Source: Enterobacter asburiae
Lineage (GTDB): Bacteria; Pseudomonadota; Gammaproteobacteria; Enterobacterales; Enterobacteriaceae
Assembly: GCF_024599655.1 (NCBI RefSeq)
Contig: NZ_CP102247.1
Location: forward strand, 4,340,001-4,404,000
DNA: 64,000 nucleotides
Direction: 5' to 3'
The notes under the pieces are model-generated. The model made no database searches, had not been told where the DNA came from, and saw only the letters and a program-made list of their open reading frames with translations. This document shows positions 20,052-28,522 of this stretch, in pieces. A program made the position numbers and the translations under genes. Position 1 is the stretch's first letter. Every line of letters starts with the position of its first letter.

Positions 20052-20113
20052 GGCGAGCCGCAGCAGTGATCTGTGCCACATAAATGCGGTGAATCTGGAT
20101 TAATAACGGTATT

Positions 20114-20133
20114 TACGTGATGAATATCACGTA
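20114..20133. promoter_or_regulatory. CRP-like site before the PRD/SFCGS operon
   Basis: TACGTGAT-GAAT-ATCACGTA is perfectly symmetric and contains GTGA-N6-TCAC, the core of the CRP consensus. It lies on the upstream side of the operon promoter region, fitting catabolite control of a sugar-acid pathway. The rest of the 334-nt gap to cybC shows only the 20-bp palindrome and the cybC terminator. Confidence 0.62.
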
Positions 20134-20225
20134 TTCCAGCGGCAAAACGCGCGCCGGGGAAACGAAAACGTTCAGGCGTGGTGACGCAAAAATGTGATGG
20201 CGATAGGGTTTACTTATTACCGCGT

Positions 20226-20252
20226 AAAAAAAACGGGAGCCACTGGCCCCCG
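20226..20252 (-). terminator. cybC terminator
   Basis: On the minus strand CGGGGGCC-AGT-GGCTCCCG forms a stem (one mismatch) followed by TTTTTTTT, 28 nt after the cybC stop. Confidence 0.85.
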
Positions 20253-20279
20253 CTGATTGTTTGTCAGATGCGCGATCGG

Positions 20280-20666
20280 TTAACGGTACTTCTGGTGATA
20301 CGTGTTGCGGGTCGTCGCAAACTGCTCGGCCGCCGCCTGGGCTTCCTTCACTTTGCCTTCGTTAGCCAGCTTCAGCGCGCCGTCGATCTGGCCGACCAGC
20401 ACGTCAAAGCCGTGGCGGTAGTCTTTCATCTCTGCGCTGTCTGCCGCTTTGCTTTCCAGCTTCGGTGGCGTCGCTTTTTGTGCGTCCAGCGCCGCTTCAC
20501 GCATTTTGGTCAGCGCGTCTTTCATTTCAGCCGCATTGTCCGTCTTCTGCACCACCTTCAGGTTTTGACCGAGGATGCCCATGTCGTCTTCAAGATCGGC
20601 AGCAAACGCAGAAGAGCCAAGAACCAGCGTTGAAGCCGCGACGATCGCTAACAGATGTTTACGCAT
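20280..20666 (-). CDS. cybC: Soluble cytochrome b562
   Basis: 128-aa precursor with a signal peptide (MRKHLLAIVAASTLVLGSSAFA) and a roughly 106-residue four-helix bundle (ADLEDDMGILGQNLKVV...), exported to the periplasm. The heme ligands are Met7 and His102 of the mature protein; both are seen, in DDMGIL and NTYHQKYR. Its physiological electron partner is not established. It follows pmbA, as in E. coli, and has its own terminator. Confidence 0.95.
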   Translation of the reverse strand: MRKHLLAIVAASTLVLGSSAFAADLEDDMGILGQNLKVVQKTDNAAEMKDALTKMREAALDAQKATPPKLESKAADSAEMKDYRHGFDVLVGQIDGALKLANEGKVKEAQAAAEQFATTRNTYHQKYR

Positions 20667-20707
20667 TGCTCACTTCCTTTTTTATTATTAAAACGCCTTT
20701 ACGGGTA

Positions 20708-22060
20708 TTACTGGCCGGCGATTTTCATCTCCGGCAGAAGTACAGAACCACACTGTATATTGCTACGTGTTTCAATATCGTTACCGACCGTAACGATATT
20801 GCGCCACATGTCCTTCAGGTTGCCGGCAATCGTGATCTCGCTCACCGGATACTGGATTTCGCCGTTTTCCACCCAGAAGCCCGCCGCGCCGCGCGAGTAG
20901 TCGCCGGTGATGCCGCTTACGCCCTGGCCCATCAGTTCCGTGACGACCAGGCCGGTGCCCATCTCTTTCAGCATCTGCTCAAAGCTCAGGCCCTGACCGG
21001 CAATGCGCCAGTTGTGGATGCCGCCCGCGTGTCCGGTGCTTTTCAGCCCCAGCTTGCGCGCGGAGTAGTTGGTCAGCAGCCACTGGGTCAGAATACCGTC
21101 TTTGATGATATCGCGACGTTCGGTGCGCACGCCTTCGCTGTCGAACGGCGTGGAGGCTAGCCCTTTCAGCAGGTGCGGATGTTCTTCAATCGTCAGCCAT
21201 TCCGGCAGGATTTGCTTGCCCAGCGAGTCGAGCAGGAAGGTCGATTTACGGTAAACCGAGCCGCCCGCGATAGCGCCCACCAGATGGCCAAACAGGCCGG
21301 TCGCCACTTCGTTGGCAAAAATGACCGGGGCCTTCATGGTGGAGAGTTTACGCGGCGACAGGCGCGACAGCGTGCGTTCGGCACACTCTTTACCCACCCA
21401 CTCAGGAGACTGTAAATCCCCCAGCGCGCGGCCAATGGTGTAGGCGTAGTCGCGCTCCATGTCACCGTTCTCTTCGGCGATCACGCAGCTGGAGAGCGAA
21501 TGACGGGTAGAGCAGTAGCCCTGCAGCATGCCGTGGCTGTTGCCGAAGACTTTGATGCCGTAGTGGCTGTTGAAGCTGCCGCCTTCGGTATTGGTGATGC
21601 GCTTATCAGCCTGCAGGGAAGCCTGCTCGGCGCGCGCGGCCAGCTCGATCGCTTCGTCCGGGGTTACCTCCGCCGGGTGGAAAAGATCGAGATCCGGCGC
21701 ATCAAACGCCAGCAGCTCTTTATCCGCCACGCCTGCGTAAGGATCCGGCGAGGTATAACGGGCGATATCCAGCGCCGCCTGCACCGTACGGGCAATGGCA
21801 TCCGGGCTGAGATCGGTGGATGACGCGCTGCCTTTGCGATTCTGGTGATACACCGTGATCCCAAGCGCGCCATCGCTGTTGAATTCGACGTTCTCCACTT
21901 CACCATAGCGGGTACTCACGCTGATGCCGGTGGTTTTGCTGACCGCCACTTCGGCGCCATCTGATTTTTCTGAAGCAAGCATCAGCGCGGTGGAGACGGC
22001 TTCTTCAAGAATCTTACGCTGCGCTTCAACTTGTGAGGTTACTTTCATCGCAAATGCCAT
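20708..22060 (-). CDS. pmbA: Metalloprotease subunit PmbA/TldE
   Basis: 450 aa, the same length as E. coli PmbA (TldE). With TldD it forms a heterodimeric protease that matures microcin B17 and degrades CcdA. TldE lacks the zinc motif, which is on TldD. Conserved stretches such as STRYGEVENVEFNSDG, TEGGSFNSHYG and GDYSRGAAGFWVENGEI are present. The frame extends upstream to 22129, but the ATG at 22060 gives the known N-terminus (MAFAMKV). It is divergent from yjgA. Confidence 0.97.
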   Translation of the reverse strand: MAFAMKVTSQVEAQRKILEEAVSTALMLASEKSDGAEVAVSKTTGISVSTRYGEVENVEFNSDGALGITVYHQNRKGSASSTDLSPDAIARTVQAALDIARYTSPDPYAGVADKELLAFDAPDLDLFHPAEVTPDEAIELAARAEQASLQADKRITNTEGGSFNSHYGIKVFGNSHGMLQGYCSTRHSLSSCVIAEENGDMERDYAYTIGRALGDLQSPEWVGKECAERTLSRLSPRKLSTMKAPVIFANEVATGLFGHLVGAIAGGSVYRKSTFLLDSLGKQILPEWLTIEEHPHLLKGLASTPFDSEGVRTERRDIIKDGILTQWLLTNYSARKLGLKSTGHAGGIHNWRIAGQGLSFEQMLKEMGTGLVVTELMGQGVSGITGDYSRGAAGFWVENGEIQYPVSEITIAGNLKDMWRNIVTVGNDIETRSNIQCGSVLLPEMKIAGQ

Positions 22061-22155
22061 ACTGTAAGAGAGAGTTATCTGAAGTCTAACAGAGAACCGT
22101 TTTTCAGTGCGCGTCTTAACTGGTAACATTAGCCTCTTTTTTTAAGGAGCCTGAC

Positions 22156-22707
22156 ATGACTAAGCAGCCCGAAGACTGGCTCGACGACGTTCCCGGTGAT
22201 GACATCGAAGACGAAGATGATGAGATCATCTGGGTCAGTAAAAGTGAAATTAAACGTGACGCCGAAGAGTTAAAACAGCTTGGCGCAGAAATGGTAGAAC
22301 TGGGTAAAAACGCGCTGGACAAGATCCCGCTCGACCAGGATCTGCGTGATGCCATTGAACTGGCACAGAAAATCAAAAAAGAAGGCCGTCGTCGCCAGCT
22401 TCAGCTTATCGGGAAAATGCTGCGTCAGCGCGACGTCGATCCGATCCGCCAGGCGCTGGACAAGCTGAAAAACCGCCACAACCAGCAGGTTGCGTTTTTC
22501 CACAAGCTTGAGCAGATCCGCGATCGCCTGATTGAACAGGGTGATGAGGCCGTACCGGAAGTGCTGAACCTGTGGCCGGATGCCGACCGCCAGCAACTGC
22601 GTTCCTTGATCCGCAACGCGAAGAAAGAGAAAGAAGGGAATAAGCCGCCGAAGTCTGCGCGCCTGATTTTCCAGTATCTGCGCGAGCTGTCTGAGAACGA
22701 CGAGTAA
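22156..22707 (+). CDS. yjgA: Ribosome-associated protein YjgA (DarP)
   Basis: 183-aa acidic-N-terminal, otherwise basic and helical protein that matches E. coli YjgA/DarP in length and sequence. In E. coli it binds late 50S precursors and helps large-subunit assembly. A strong AAGGAG precedes the ATG. The transcript probably ends at the REP-type hairpin at 22769, convergent with mpl. Confidence 0.95.
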   Translation: MTKQPEDWLDDVPGDDIEDEDDEIIWVSKSEIKRDAEELKQLGAEMVELGKNALDKIPLDQDLRDAIELAQKIKKEGRRRQLQLIGKMLRQRDVDPIRQALDKLKNRHNQQVAFFHKLEQIRDRLIEQGDEAVPEVLNLWPDADRQQLRSLIRNAKKEKEGNKPPKSARLIFQYLRELSENDE

Positions 22708-22713
22708 TCTCTT

Positions 22714-22750
22714 CCCCTCACCCCGGCCCTCTCCCCGGAGGGGCGAGGGA
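22714..22750. repeat. Palindromic C/G-rich repeat, copy 2 (single unit)
   Basis: CCCCTCACCCC-ggc-CCTCTCCCC-GGA-GGGGCGAGGG, one unit of the family also found at 14387, 31055 and 52754. It lies 6 nt after the yjgA stop. Confidence 0.8.
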
Positions 22751-22768
22751 GAAAACACGGGAAAGTAG

Positions 22769-22803
22769 GCCCGGTAAGCGCAAGCGCCACCGGGCTTTTT
22801 TTT
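22769..22803 (+). terminator. REP-like hairpin acting as yjgA terminator
   Basis: GCCCGGT...ACCGGGC closes a REP-type palindrome (22769-22795) that is followed directly by a run of T. It ends yjgA on the plus strand and abuts the 3' end of mpl, which starts its stop codon at 22802. Confidence 0.75.
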
Positions 22804-24181
22804 ACTCTGCGGCTACCGCTTCCGCTTTCTTCGCCAGACCGTCCAGCAGCTTCTGATGGATCCCACCAAAACCGCCGTTGCTCATCACCAGAATATGGTC
22901 ACCGGGCTGAGCGGCTTTCACCACCATATCCGCAAGCGCATCTACATCCGCGCTCCAGTGCGCAGGCTGAATGCAGGCGTCGGCCACTTCGGCCACCTGC
23001 CACGGAATATGCTGCGGCTGCAGCAGGAAGACCTCGTCGGCACGCCCTAACGACGGCGCAAGGTCATCTTTGCAGATGCCCATCTTCATGGTGTTCGAGC
23101 GCGGTTCCAGCACCGCCAGAATGCGGGCAGTGCCGCCGACCTTGCCACGCAGGGCGGCAAGCGTGGCCAGAATAGCCGTTGGGTGGTGCGCGAAATCGTC
23201 ATATACGGTAACGCCGTGGGCTTCACCGCGCAGTTCCAGACGGCGACGGGCATTGATAAACGAGCCCAGCGCATTAGCCGCATCCGCAGGCAGAACGCCC
23301 ACGTGACGCGCCGCAGCAATGGCCATCAGGCCGTTGTGCATGTTGTGCTCGCCCACCAGGCCCCACTTCACCTCACCCACTTTTTCACCGTCGAGCAGCA
23401 CCTCCCACTCGGAGGCGTCGGCGTTGAGTTTCTTCGCCTGCCAGTGACCCTGCTCGCCCACCAGCTCCTGCTCGCTCCAGCAGCCCATTGCCAGGGTCTG
23501 CTTCAGGTTGATGTCGTTCTCCGGCAGGATGATGCGCCCCTGGCCCGGAACAATGCGCACCAGGTGGTGGAACTGTTTCTGAATCGCTTTCAGATCGTCA
23601 AAGATATCCGCGTGGTCAAACTCAAGGTTGTTGAGGATCAGCGTGCGCGGGCAGTAATGCACGAACTTAGAACGCTTGTCGAAGAACGCGCAGTCGTATT
23701 CGTCGGCTTCGATCACAAAGAACGGGCTGTCGCCCAGACGTGCAGAAACGTCGAAATTACCCGGTACGCCGCCAATCACGAAGCCCGGCTTGTAGCCGCA
23801 GGCTTCGAGGATCCAGGTCGCCATTCCGGCGGTGGTGGTTTTGCCGTGGGTACCGGCAACGGCAACCACCCAGCGGTCGCGCAGGACGAAGTCATGCAGC
23901 CACTGCGGGCCGGACATGAACGGAATATTGCGTTCCAGTACCGCCTCGACGCACGGATTGCCGCGGGTCATGGCGTTGCCAATGATCACCAGGTCCGGCT
24001 CGGGATCCAGCTGGCTGGCATCGTAGCCCTGAATTAACGAGATGCCCTGTTTCTCCAGAAGTGTGCTCATTGGCGGATACACATTGGCGTCCGAACCTGT
24101 CACTTCATGGCCCAGCGAGCGCGCCAGCATTGCCAGTCCGCCCATGAAAGTGCCACAAATCCCCAATATATGAATGCGCAT
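22802..24181 (-). CDS. mpl: UDP-N-acetylmuramate:L-alanyl-gamma-D-glutamyl-meso-diaminopimelate ligase Mpl
   Basis: 459 aa (E. coli 457). A cytoplasmic Mur-ligase-family enzyme that reattaches the recycled tripeptide to UDP-MurNAc for murein recycling. The ATP-binding GTHGKTTTAG motif is near residue 110, and DNFDVSARLGDSPFFVIEADEYD-type family segments are present. It is divergent from fbp, as in E. coli. Confidence 0.97.
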   Translation of the reverse strand: MRIHILGICGTFMGGLAMLARSLGHEVTGSDANVYPPMSTLLEKQGISLIQGYDASQLDPEPDLVIIGNAMTRGNPCVEAVLERNIPFMSGPQWLHDFVLRDRWVVAVAGTHGKTTTAGMATWILEACGYKPGFVIGGVPGNFDVSARLGDSPFFVIEADEYDCAFFDKRSKFVHYCPRTLILNNLEFDHADIFDDLKAIQKQFHHLVRIVPGQGRIILPENDINLKQTLAMGCWSEQELVGEQGHWQAKKLNADASEWEVLLDGEKVGEVKWGLVGEHNMHNGLMAIAAARHVGVLPADAANALGSFINARRRLELRGEAHGVTVYDDFAHHPTAILATLAALRGKVGGTARILAVLEPRSNTMKMGICKDDLAPSLGRADEVFLLQPQHIPWQVAEVADACIQPAHWSADVDALADMVVKAAQPGDHILVMSNGGFGGIHQKLLDGLAKKAEAVAAE

Positions 24182-24378
24182 ACGTCACTATCCTTCTTCA
24201 ATGTGGCGCACATTTTACTCACATGTTAGCGGCTGTGAAACGCATTTCAGGTAAATCCGTATGTTGCTGGCGCGATTCACCTCTGCGCTAATATTTGAAT
24301 GTTTGTTAAGATTGTTGGGCTTTAGTCGTTTTAGTGAACATACAATCGCTCTACTCACAAAGATGCAGGGAAAGTGTT

Positions 24379-25377
24379 ATGAAAACGTTAGGTGAATTTA
24401 TTGTCGAAAAGCAGCACGAGTTCTCTCATGCTACCGGTGAACTCACTGCTTTGCTGTCGGCAATAAAGCTGGGCGCTAAGATCATCCACCGTGATATCAA
24501 CAAGGCCGGTCTGGTCGATATCCTGGGTGCCAGCGGTGCCGAGAACGTTCAGGGCGAGGTTCAACAGAAGCTCGATCTGTTCGCAAATGAAAAATTGAAA
24601 GCTGCACTGCGCGCGCGCGACATCGTTGCGGGTATCGCCTCTGAAGAAGAAGATGAAATTGTTGTTTTCGAAGGGTGTGAACACGCTAAATACGTTGTTC
24701 TGATGGATCCGCTCGACGGTTCCTCAAACATCGACGTTAACGTTTCTGTCGGTACCATTTTCTCCATCTACCGCCGCGTCACGCCAGTTGGCACGCCGGT
24801 GACCGAAGAAGATTTCCTGCAGCCGGGCATTAATCAGGTGGCTGCCGGTTACGTCGTTTATGGCTCCTCCACCATGCTGGTGTATACCACCGGGTGCGGG
24901 GTTCACGCCTTTACGTACGATCCGTCACTGGGCGTTTTCTGCCTGAGCCAGGAACGCATGCGCTTCCCGGAGAAGGGCAACACCTACTCCATCAACGAAG
25001 GCAACTACATCCGCTTCCCGAACGGCGTGAAGAAGTACATTAAATTCTGCCAGGAAGAAGATAAAGCGACCCAGCGCCCGTACACGTCCCGCTATATTGG
25101 CTCTCTGGTCGCGGATTTCCACCGTAACCTGCTGAAAGGCGGTATCTACCTCTACCCAAGCACCGCCAGCCACCCGGACGGGAAGCTGCGCCTGCTGTAC
25201 GAGTGCAACCCGATGGCGTTTCTCGCCGAACAGGCGGGCGGCAAGGCGAGCGACGGTAAAGAGCGTATTCTGGATATCGTGCCGGAAAGCCTTCACCAGC
25301 GCCGTTCATTCTTCGTCGGCAACAACCACATGGTTGAAGACGTTGAACGTTTTATCCGTGAGTATCCGGACGCGTAA
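24379..25377 (+). CDS. fbp: Fructose-1,6-bisphosphatase class 1
   Basis: 332 aa, identical in length to E. coli Fbp; hydrolyses fructose-1,6-bisphosphate to fructose-6-phosphate in gluconeogenesis. The metal-binding motif LMDPLDGSSNID and the substrate-binding region KGGIYLYPSTASHPDGKLRL are intact. The frame is open from 24334, but the ATG at 24379 after AGGGAAAGTGTT gives the known start. A terminator follows 12 nt after the stop. Confidence 0.98.
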   Translation: MKTLGEFIVEKQHEFSHATGELTALLSAIKLGAKIIHRDINKAGLVDILGASGAENVQGEVQQKLDLFANEKLKAALRARDIVAGIASEEEDEIVVFEGCEHAKYVVLMDPLDGSSNIDVNVSVGTIFSIYRRVTPVGTPVTEEDFLQPGINQVAAGYVVYGSSTMLVYTTGCGVHAFTYDPSLGVFCLSQERMRFPEKGNTYSINEGNYIRFPNGVKKYIKFCQEEDKATQRPYTSRYIGSLVADFHRNLLKGGIYLYPSTASHPDGKLRLLYECNPMAFLAEQAGGKASDGKERILDIVPESLHQRRSFFVGNNHMVEDVERFIREYPDA

Positions 25378-25389
25378 TACCTCTCTTCA

Positions 25390-25422
25390 GGGGAGCCGTT
25401 CTGGCTCCCCTGGTCATTTATA
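25390..25422 (+). terminator. fbp terminator
   Basis: GGGGAGCC-gttct-GGCTCCCC, 8-bp stem, then a T/A-rich tail, shortly after the fbp stop. Confidence 0.78.
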
Positions 25423-25527
25423 TATTTTACCGTATAAGTGTTTATAAAAAACATGCTTTAATATTCACCACTGCTCCTGCATTATTTCCATAACAGTTTG
25501 ACAGATATTTCGTGGAGCAGAATCGCA

Positions 25528-25884
25528 ATGAAAAATTATTCCCGTGCTAATACCGGCATTGATTTAAATCTTATCCCTGTATTTATTGAAATCGTTCGCT
25601 GCGGCAGCATGGCAAAGGCCTCTTTGCGTCTGGATATGTCCCGCCCCGCGGTAAGCCTGGCATTAAAGCGCTTTAATCAACTCTTTGATGAGCCGTTATT
25701 TTTCCGCAAAGGTTTATATCTTGAACCGACGGAAAAGGCGTTAGCCTTAACCAGCTCACTGGAAATATTAATGGGTGATATTCACGATAATATTGCGGCA
25801 GCTAATTCCGGGAAAAATAAAACCCCGGCACAGAGCGTACCGGGGCTGGGTAATATTATGCAGCGGTCTGAGTCGTCACTTTGA
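25528..25884 (+). pseudogene. LysR-type regulator fragment, HTH domain only
   Basis: The 118-aa frame begins with a typical LysR winged HTH (IDLNLIPVFIEIVRCGSMAKASLRL, then SRPAVSLALKRFNQLFDEPLFFR). LysR proteins are about 300 aa; here the effector domain is absent. After roughly residue 90 the frame runs into the intrinsic terminator of the opposing chemoreceptor gene and overlaps its last 29 nt, so the last 25 or so codons are not LysR-derived. Most likely a remnant, cut when the chemoreceptor gene was inserted. A short DNA-binding protein that interferes with a full-length relative remains possible. Confidence 0.65.
25812..25845 (-). terminator. Chemoreceptor gene terminator
   Basis: On the minus strand CCCCGG-N11-CCGGGG followed by TTTTATTTTT, 11 nt past the chemoreceptor stop. 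It lies inside the open frame of the LysR fragment. Confidence 0.78.
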
Positions 25885-27427
25885 ATGATGACATGGCTTC
25901 CATCAGCTGACGCGACTGCTCCTCAAGGGAGCGGGTCGCGGCGGAGGATTGCTGCACCAGCGCCGCATTCTGCTGCGCGGTTTCGTCCATCTGATTCACC
26001 GCAATATTCACCTGCTCAATGCCGCGGCTCTGCTCCTGAGACGCGGTCGCAATCTCACGCATCAGCCTGGTCATGCGCAGCACTTCTGTTGCGATCTCAT
26101 CCATCGTTTCACCAGCCTGCTGGGCCAGCTCGCTGCCCTCATTCACGTGGGTCTGTGAATCACTGATAAGCGTTCGGATCTCTTTCGCCGCGTCGGCGCT
26201 GCGGCTGGCGAGGTTTCGCACTTCGCCCGCGACGACGGCAAACCCGCGCCCCTGCTCGCCCGCGCGCGCCGCTTCCACGGAGGCGTTAAGCGCCAGGATA
26301 TTGGTCTGGAAGGCAATACCGTCGATCACGCTCAGGATGTCGGCGATGCGCGCCGAGCTGCCGGAGATATCGCGCATTTTTTCAATCACGTAGCAGACCA
26401 TCTCGCTGCCGTGATCGGCCGTGTCGGACACCGACTTCGCCAGCTGGTGCGCCTGCTCGGCGTTATCGGCGTTGAGCTTCACCGTGGCGGTGATCTGTTC
26501 CATGCTGGCCGCCGTCTGCTCAAGCGACGTGGCGGTGGATTCCGTACGCTCGGCAAGATCGCGGTTTCCCAGCGTCAGCTCGCGGCTGCCGGTGTCAATT
26601 TGCGAGCTGGCATCGCGTACCCGCATAACCGAGTTCATCAGCGACTGGCGCATCTCCTCTATCACCGCGTTGAGGCGGTTAAACTCCTGGCTCGCGGGGG
26701 CATTCAGCGTATGGGTTAAATCCCCCGCCGCCACGTTCTCCAGCTGCGCAATGGAGGCCGAGAGCGGCTTGAGCAGCATATGGCGCAGCACCAGCCAGGC
26801 GAGCACGATAATGCCCGCCGTCAGCAGCGCGGCGACGATAATCAGGATCAGTACGCGGGTTTTACTCGCCTGCACGGCACTCACTTCCGCCTGACCACGC
26901 GCTTCGCTCCATTTCTGAAACGCCTGCATATCGTTATCAAACTGCTTCGCCACCGGTATCAGCGTCTTTTCCAGAAGATCGTAGTACCCGTCCGCGCTCT
27001 GGTCATTCAGGGTTTTCAGCATCGGGTTGATCCCCTGCTGGCTATACGTCGCCAGGCTGGCCGCCACTTTATCGAGCAGCTGTTGCCCCTGCTCGTCAGC
27101 CACGCCGCCGTCGATCACGCCTTTCAGCGTTTTCTGGGCCAGGGCAACTTCCTGATTAATGTTTTTTACCGCTTTGGCCGCATCGTCCAGCATGCCGATT
27201 TCCATCATGCGGACGGCCTGGCCCGCCTCATTGCGCGCGCGCAGGATCAGCGTATAGCCTGAATTAAGCTGCACCATCTGCTCACCCTGAAGGTGATTAA
27301 TACGCTGCAGTGAAGAAGAGCTCTGTGTGAGGGCATAAATGCCAATGCCGCTGACAATCAGCAGCAGAAGGGTCATAACGGCCAGTAAAGAGAGCAAGCC
27401 GGTACGAATCGATAGCGTTTTAAGCAT
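25856..27427 (-). CDS. Methyl-accepting chemotaxis protein with TarH sensor domain
   Basis: 523-aa inner-membrane chemoreceptor of the Tar/Tsr class. TM1 is at about residues 10-32, a periplasmic four-helix sensor spans 33-190, TM2 191-213, HAMP 214-266, then the cytoplasmic methylation helices and the highly conserved hairpin tip (IDGIAFQTNILALNASVEAARAGEQGRGF). The C-terminus ends SSFKVTTQTAA and lacks the NWETF pentapeptide that recruits CheR/CheB, so it resembles a low-abundance receptor such as Trg or Tap. The ligand cannot be read from sequence. It is transcribed alone from a FliA promoter and is not part of the K-12 gene order at this place. Confidence 0.93.
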   Translation of the reverse strand: MLKTLSIRTGLLSLLAVMTLLLLIVSGIGIYALTQSSSSLQRINHLQGEQMVQLNSGYTLILRARNEAGQAVRMMEIGMLDDAAKAVKNINQEVALAQKTLKGVIDGGVADEQGQQLLDKVAASLATYSQQGINPMLKTLNDQSADGYYDLLEKTLIPVAKQFDNDMQAFQKWSEARGQAEVSAVQASKTRVLILIIVAALLTAGIIVLAWLVLRHMLLKPLSASIAQLENVAAGDLTHTLNAPASQEFNRLNAVIEEMRQSLMNSVMRVRDASSQIDTGSRELTLGNRDLAERTESTATSLEQTAASMEQITATVKLNADNAEQAHQLAKSVSDTADHGSEMVCYVIEKMRDISGSSARIADILSVIDGIAFQTNILALNASVEAARAGEQGRGFAVVAGEVRNLASRSADAAKEIRTLISDSQTHVNEGSELAQQAGETMDEIATEVLRMTRLMREIATASQEQSRGIEQVNIAVNQMDETAQQNAALVQQSSAATRSLEEQSRQLMEAMSSFKVTTQTAA

Positions 27428-27471
27428 GATATTATTTCCGGTAGCGAGATATTTCTGGGCATAAAAAAAGA

Positions 27472-27498
27472 GTATCGGCCGCTACCGGAAAATGTTTA
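27472..27498 (-). promoter_or_regulatory. FliA (sigma-28) promoter of the chemoreceptor gene
   Basis: On the minus strand TAAACATT-N11-GCCGATAC, compared with the consensus TAAAGTTT-N11-GCCGATAA. It lies 45 nt before the ATG. It places the receptor in the flagellar class 3 regulon. Confidence 0.82.
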
Positions 27499-27520
27499 GA
27501 CTTTAAGCAAATTCAGCGTG

Positions 27521-28522
27521 TTATCGCTCTGTTACCGATGTGTTTACGCGGGTAACAGGCGAGCTTTGACGGTTCTCCCAGAGCACCGTCAGCCCCCGCT
27601 GCAGGGCAATAAAAATAAACAGCAGAATGCCGATGGCGATCTTCGTCCACCAGGAGCTGAGCGTGCCGTCAAAGTTGATATAGGTTTGTATCAGCCCCTG
27701 GATGGCCACGCCGAACAGCGTCCCCAGCACCGTGCCCACCCCGCCGCTGAGCAGCGTGCCGCCAATGACCACAGAAGCAATCGCATCCAGCTCAACGCCC
27801 ACGCCTGCAAGGGCATAGCCCGCCTGGGTATACACCGAGAAGACGATACCCGCCAGCGTCGCCAGGCCGGTCGAGAGCATATAGATGCGGATAGTGGTGC
27901 TGCGGGTTGAGATCCCCATCAGGTTTGCCGACGTGGCGTTACCGCCGATGGCGTAAACCTGATTGCCAAACCGGGTACGATGGGCGAGGAAGATGCCAAT
28001 CACGACCACGCCCAGCATCAGCAGTCCCATCGCGCTCAGGCGGCCTCCGCCAGGAATTTTCCACGCCAGGCTGGAGAGCGTGTCGTACACCGGATGGTTA
28101 ATCGGAATCGACTCTTCCGACACCAGATAGCTCACCCCGCGCAGGAAGAACATCCCCGCGAGGGTGATGATAAAGGCCGGGATTTTTAACGCGTCGATCA
28201 GCAGCCCCATAAAGGCGCCAAACGCGCAGCCCATCGCCAGCACCAGCGGAAACGCCACCAGCGGAGAGATCCCCCAGAAGCCGATCGCCTTCGCGAGGAA
28301 CACGCCGGTAAACGCGATCACCGACCCGACGGAGAGATCGATCCCGCCGGAGAGGATCACAAAGGTCATCCCAACGGCGATGATGCCTAAAAAGGCGTTA
28401 TCGGTCAGGATATTGCAGATCACGCGCGTGGAGGCAAAACCGGGGAACTGCGTCAGACAGTAGAGATACCCCAGCACAAACACGCCCAGCGTGATCATCA
28501 ACGGTAAATTACGTTTTATCAT
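27521..28522 (-). CDS. yjfF: Galactofuranose ABC transporter permease YjfF
   Basis: 333-aa RbsC-type permease with about ten hydrophobic segments and the family motif LSGGIDLSVGSV. In E. coli YtfQ-YtfR-YtfT-YjfF imports galactofuranose. The ATG at 28522 overlaps the ytfT 3' end by 14 nt, indicating coupling; a longer open frame to 28552 lies within ytfT. Last gene of the operon. Confidence 0.96.
   Translation of the reverse strand: MIKRNLPLMITLGVFVLGYLYCLTQFPGFASTRVICNILTDNAFLGIIAVGMTFVILSGGIDLSVGSVIAFTGVFLAKAIGFWGISPLVAFPLVLAMGCAFGAFMGLLIDALKIPAFIITLAGMFFLRGVSYLVSEESIPINHPVYDTLSSLAWKIPGGGRLSAMGLLMLGVVVIGIFLAHRTRFGNQVYAIGGNATSANLMGISTRSTTIRIYMLSTGLATLAGIVFSVYTQAGYALAGVGVELDAIASVVIGGTLLSGGVGTVLGTLFGVAIQGLIQTYINFDGTLSSWWTKIAIGILLFIFIALQRGLTVLWENRQSSPVTRVNTSVTER

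Noticed and set aside
20061..20079. Possible sigma-54 promoter (minus-strand GTGGCACAGATCACTGCTG) before the PRD/SFCGS operon
   Set aside because: The GG and GC elements are one base too far apart for the strict -24/-12 spacing, and the nearby regulator has no AAA+ sigma-54 domain.
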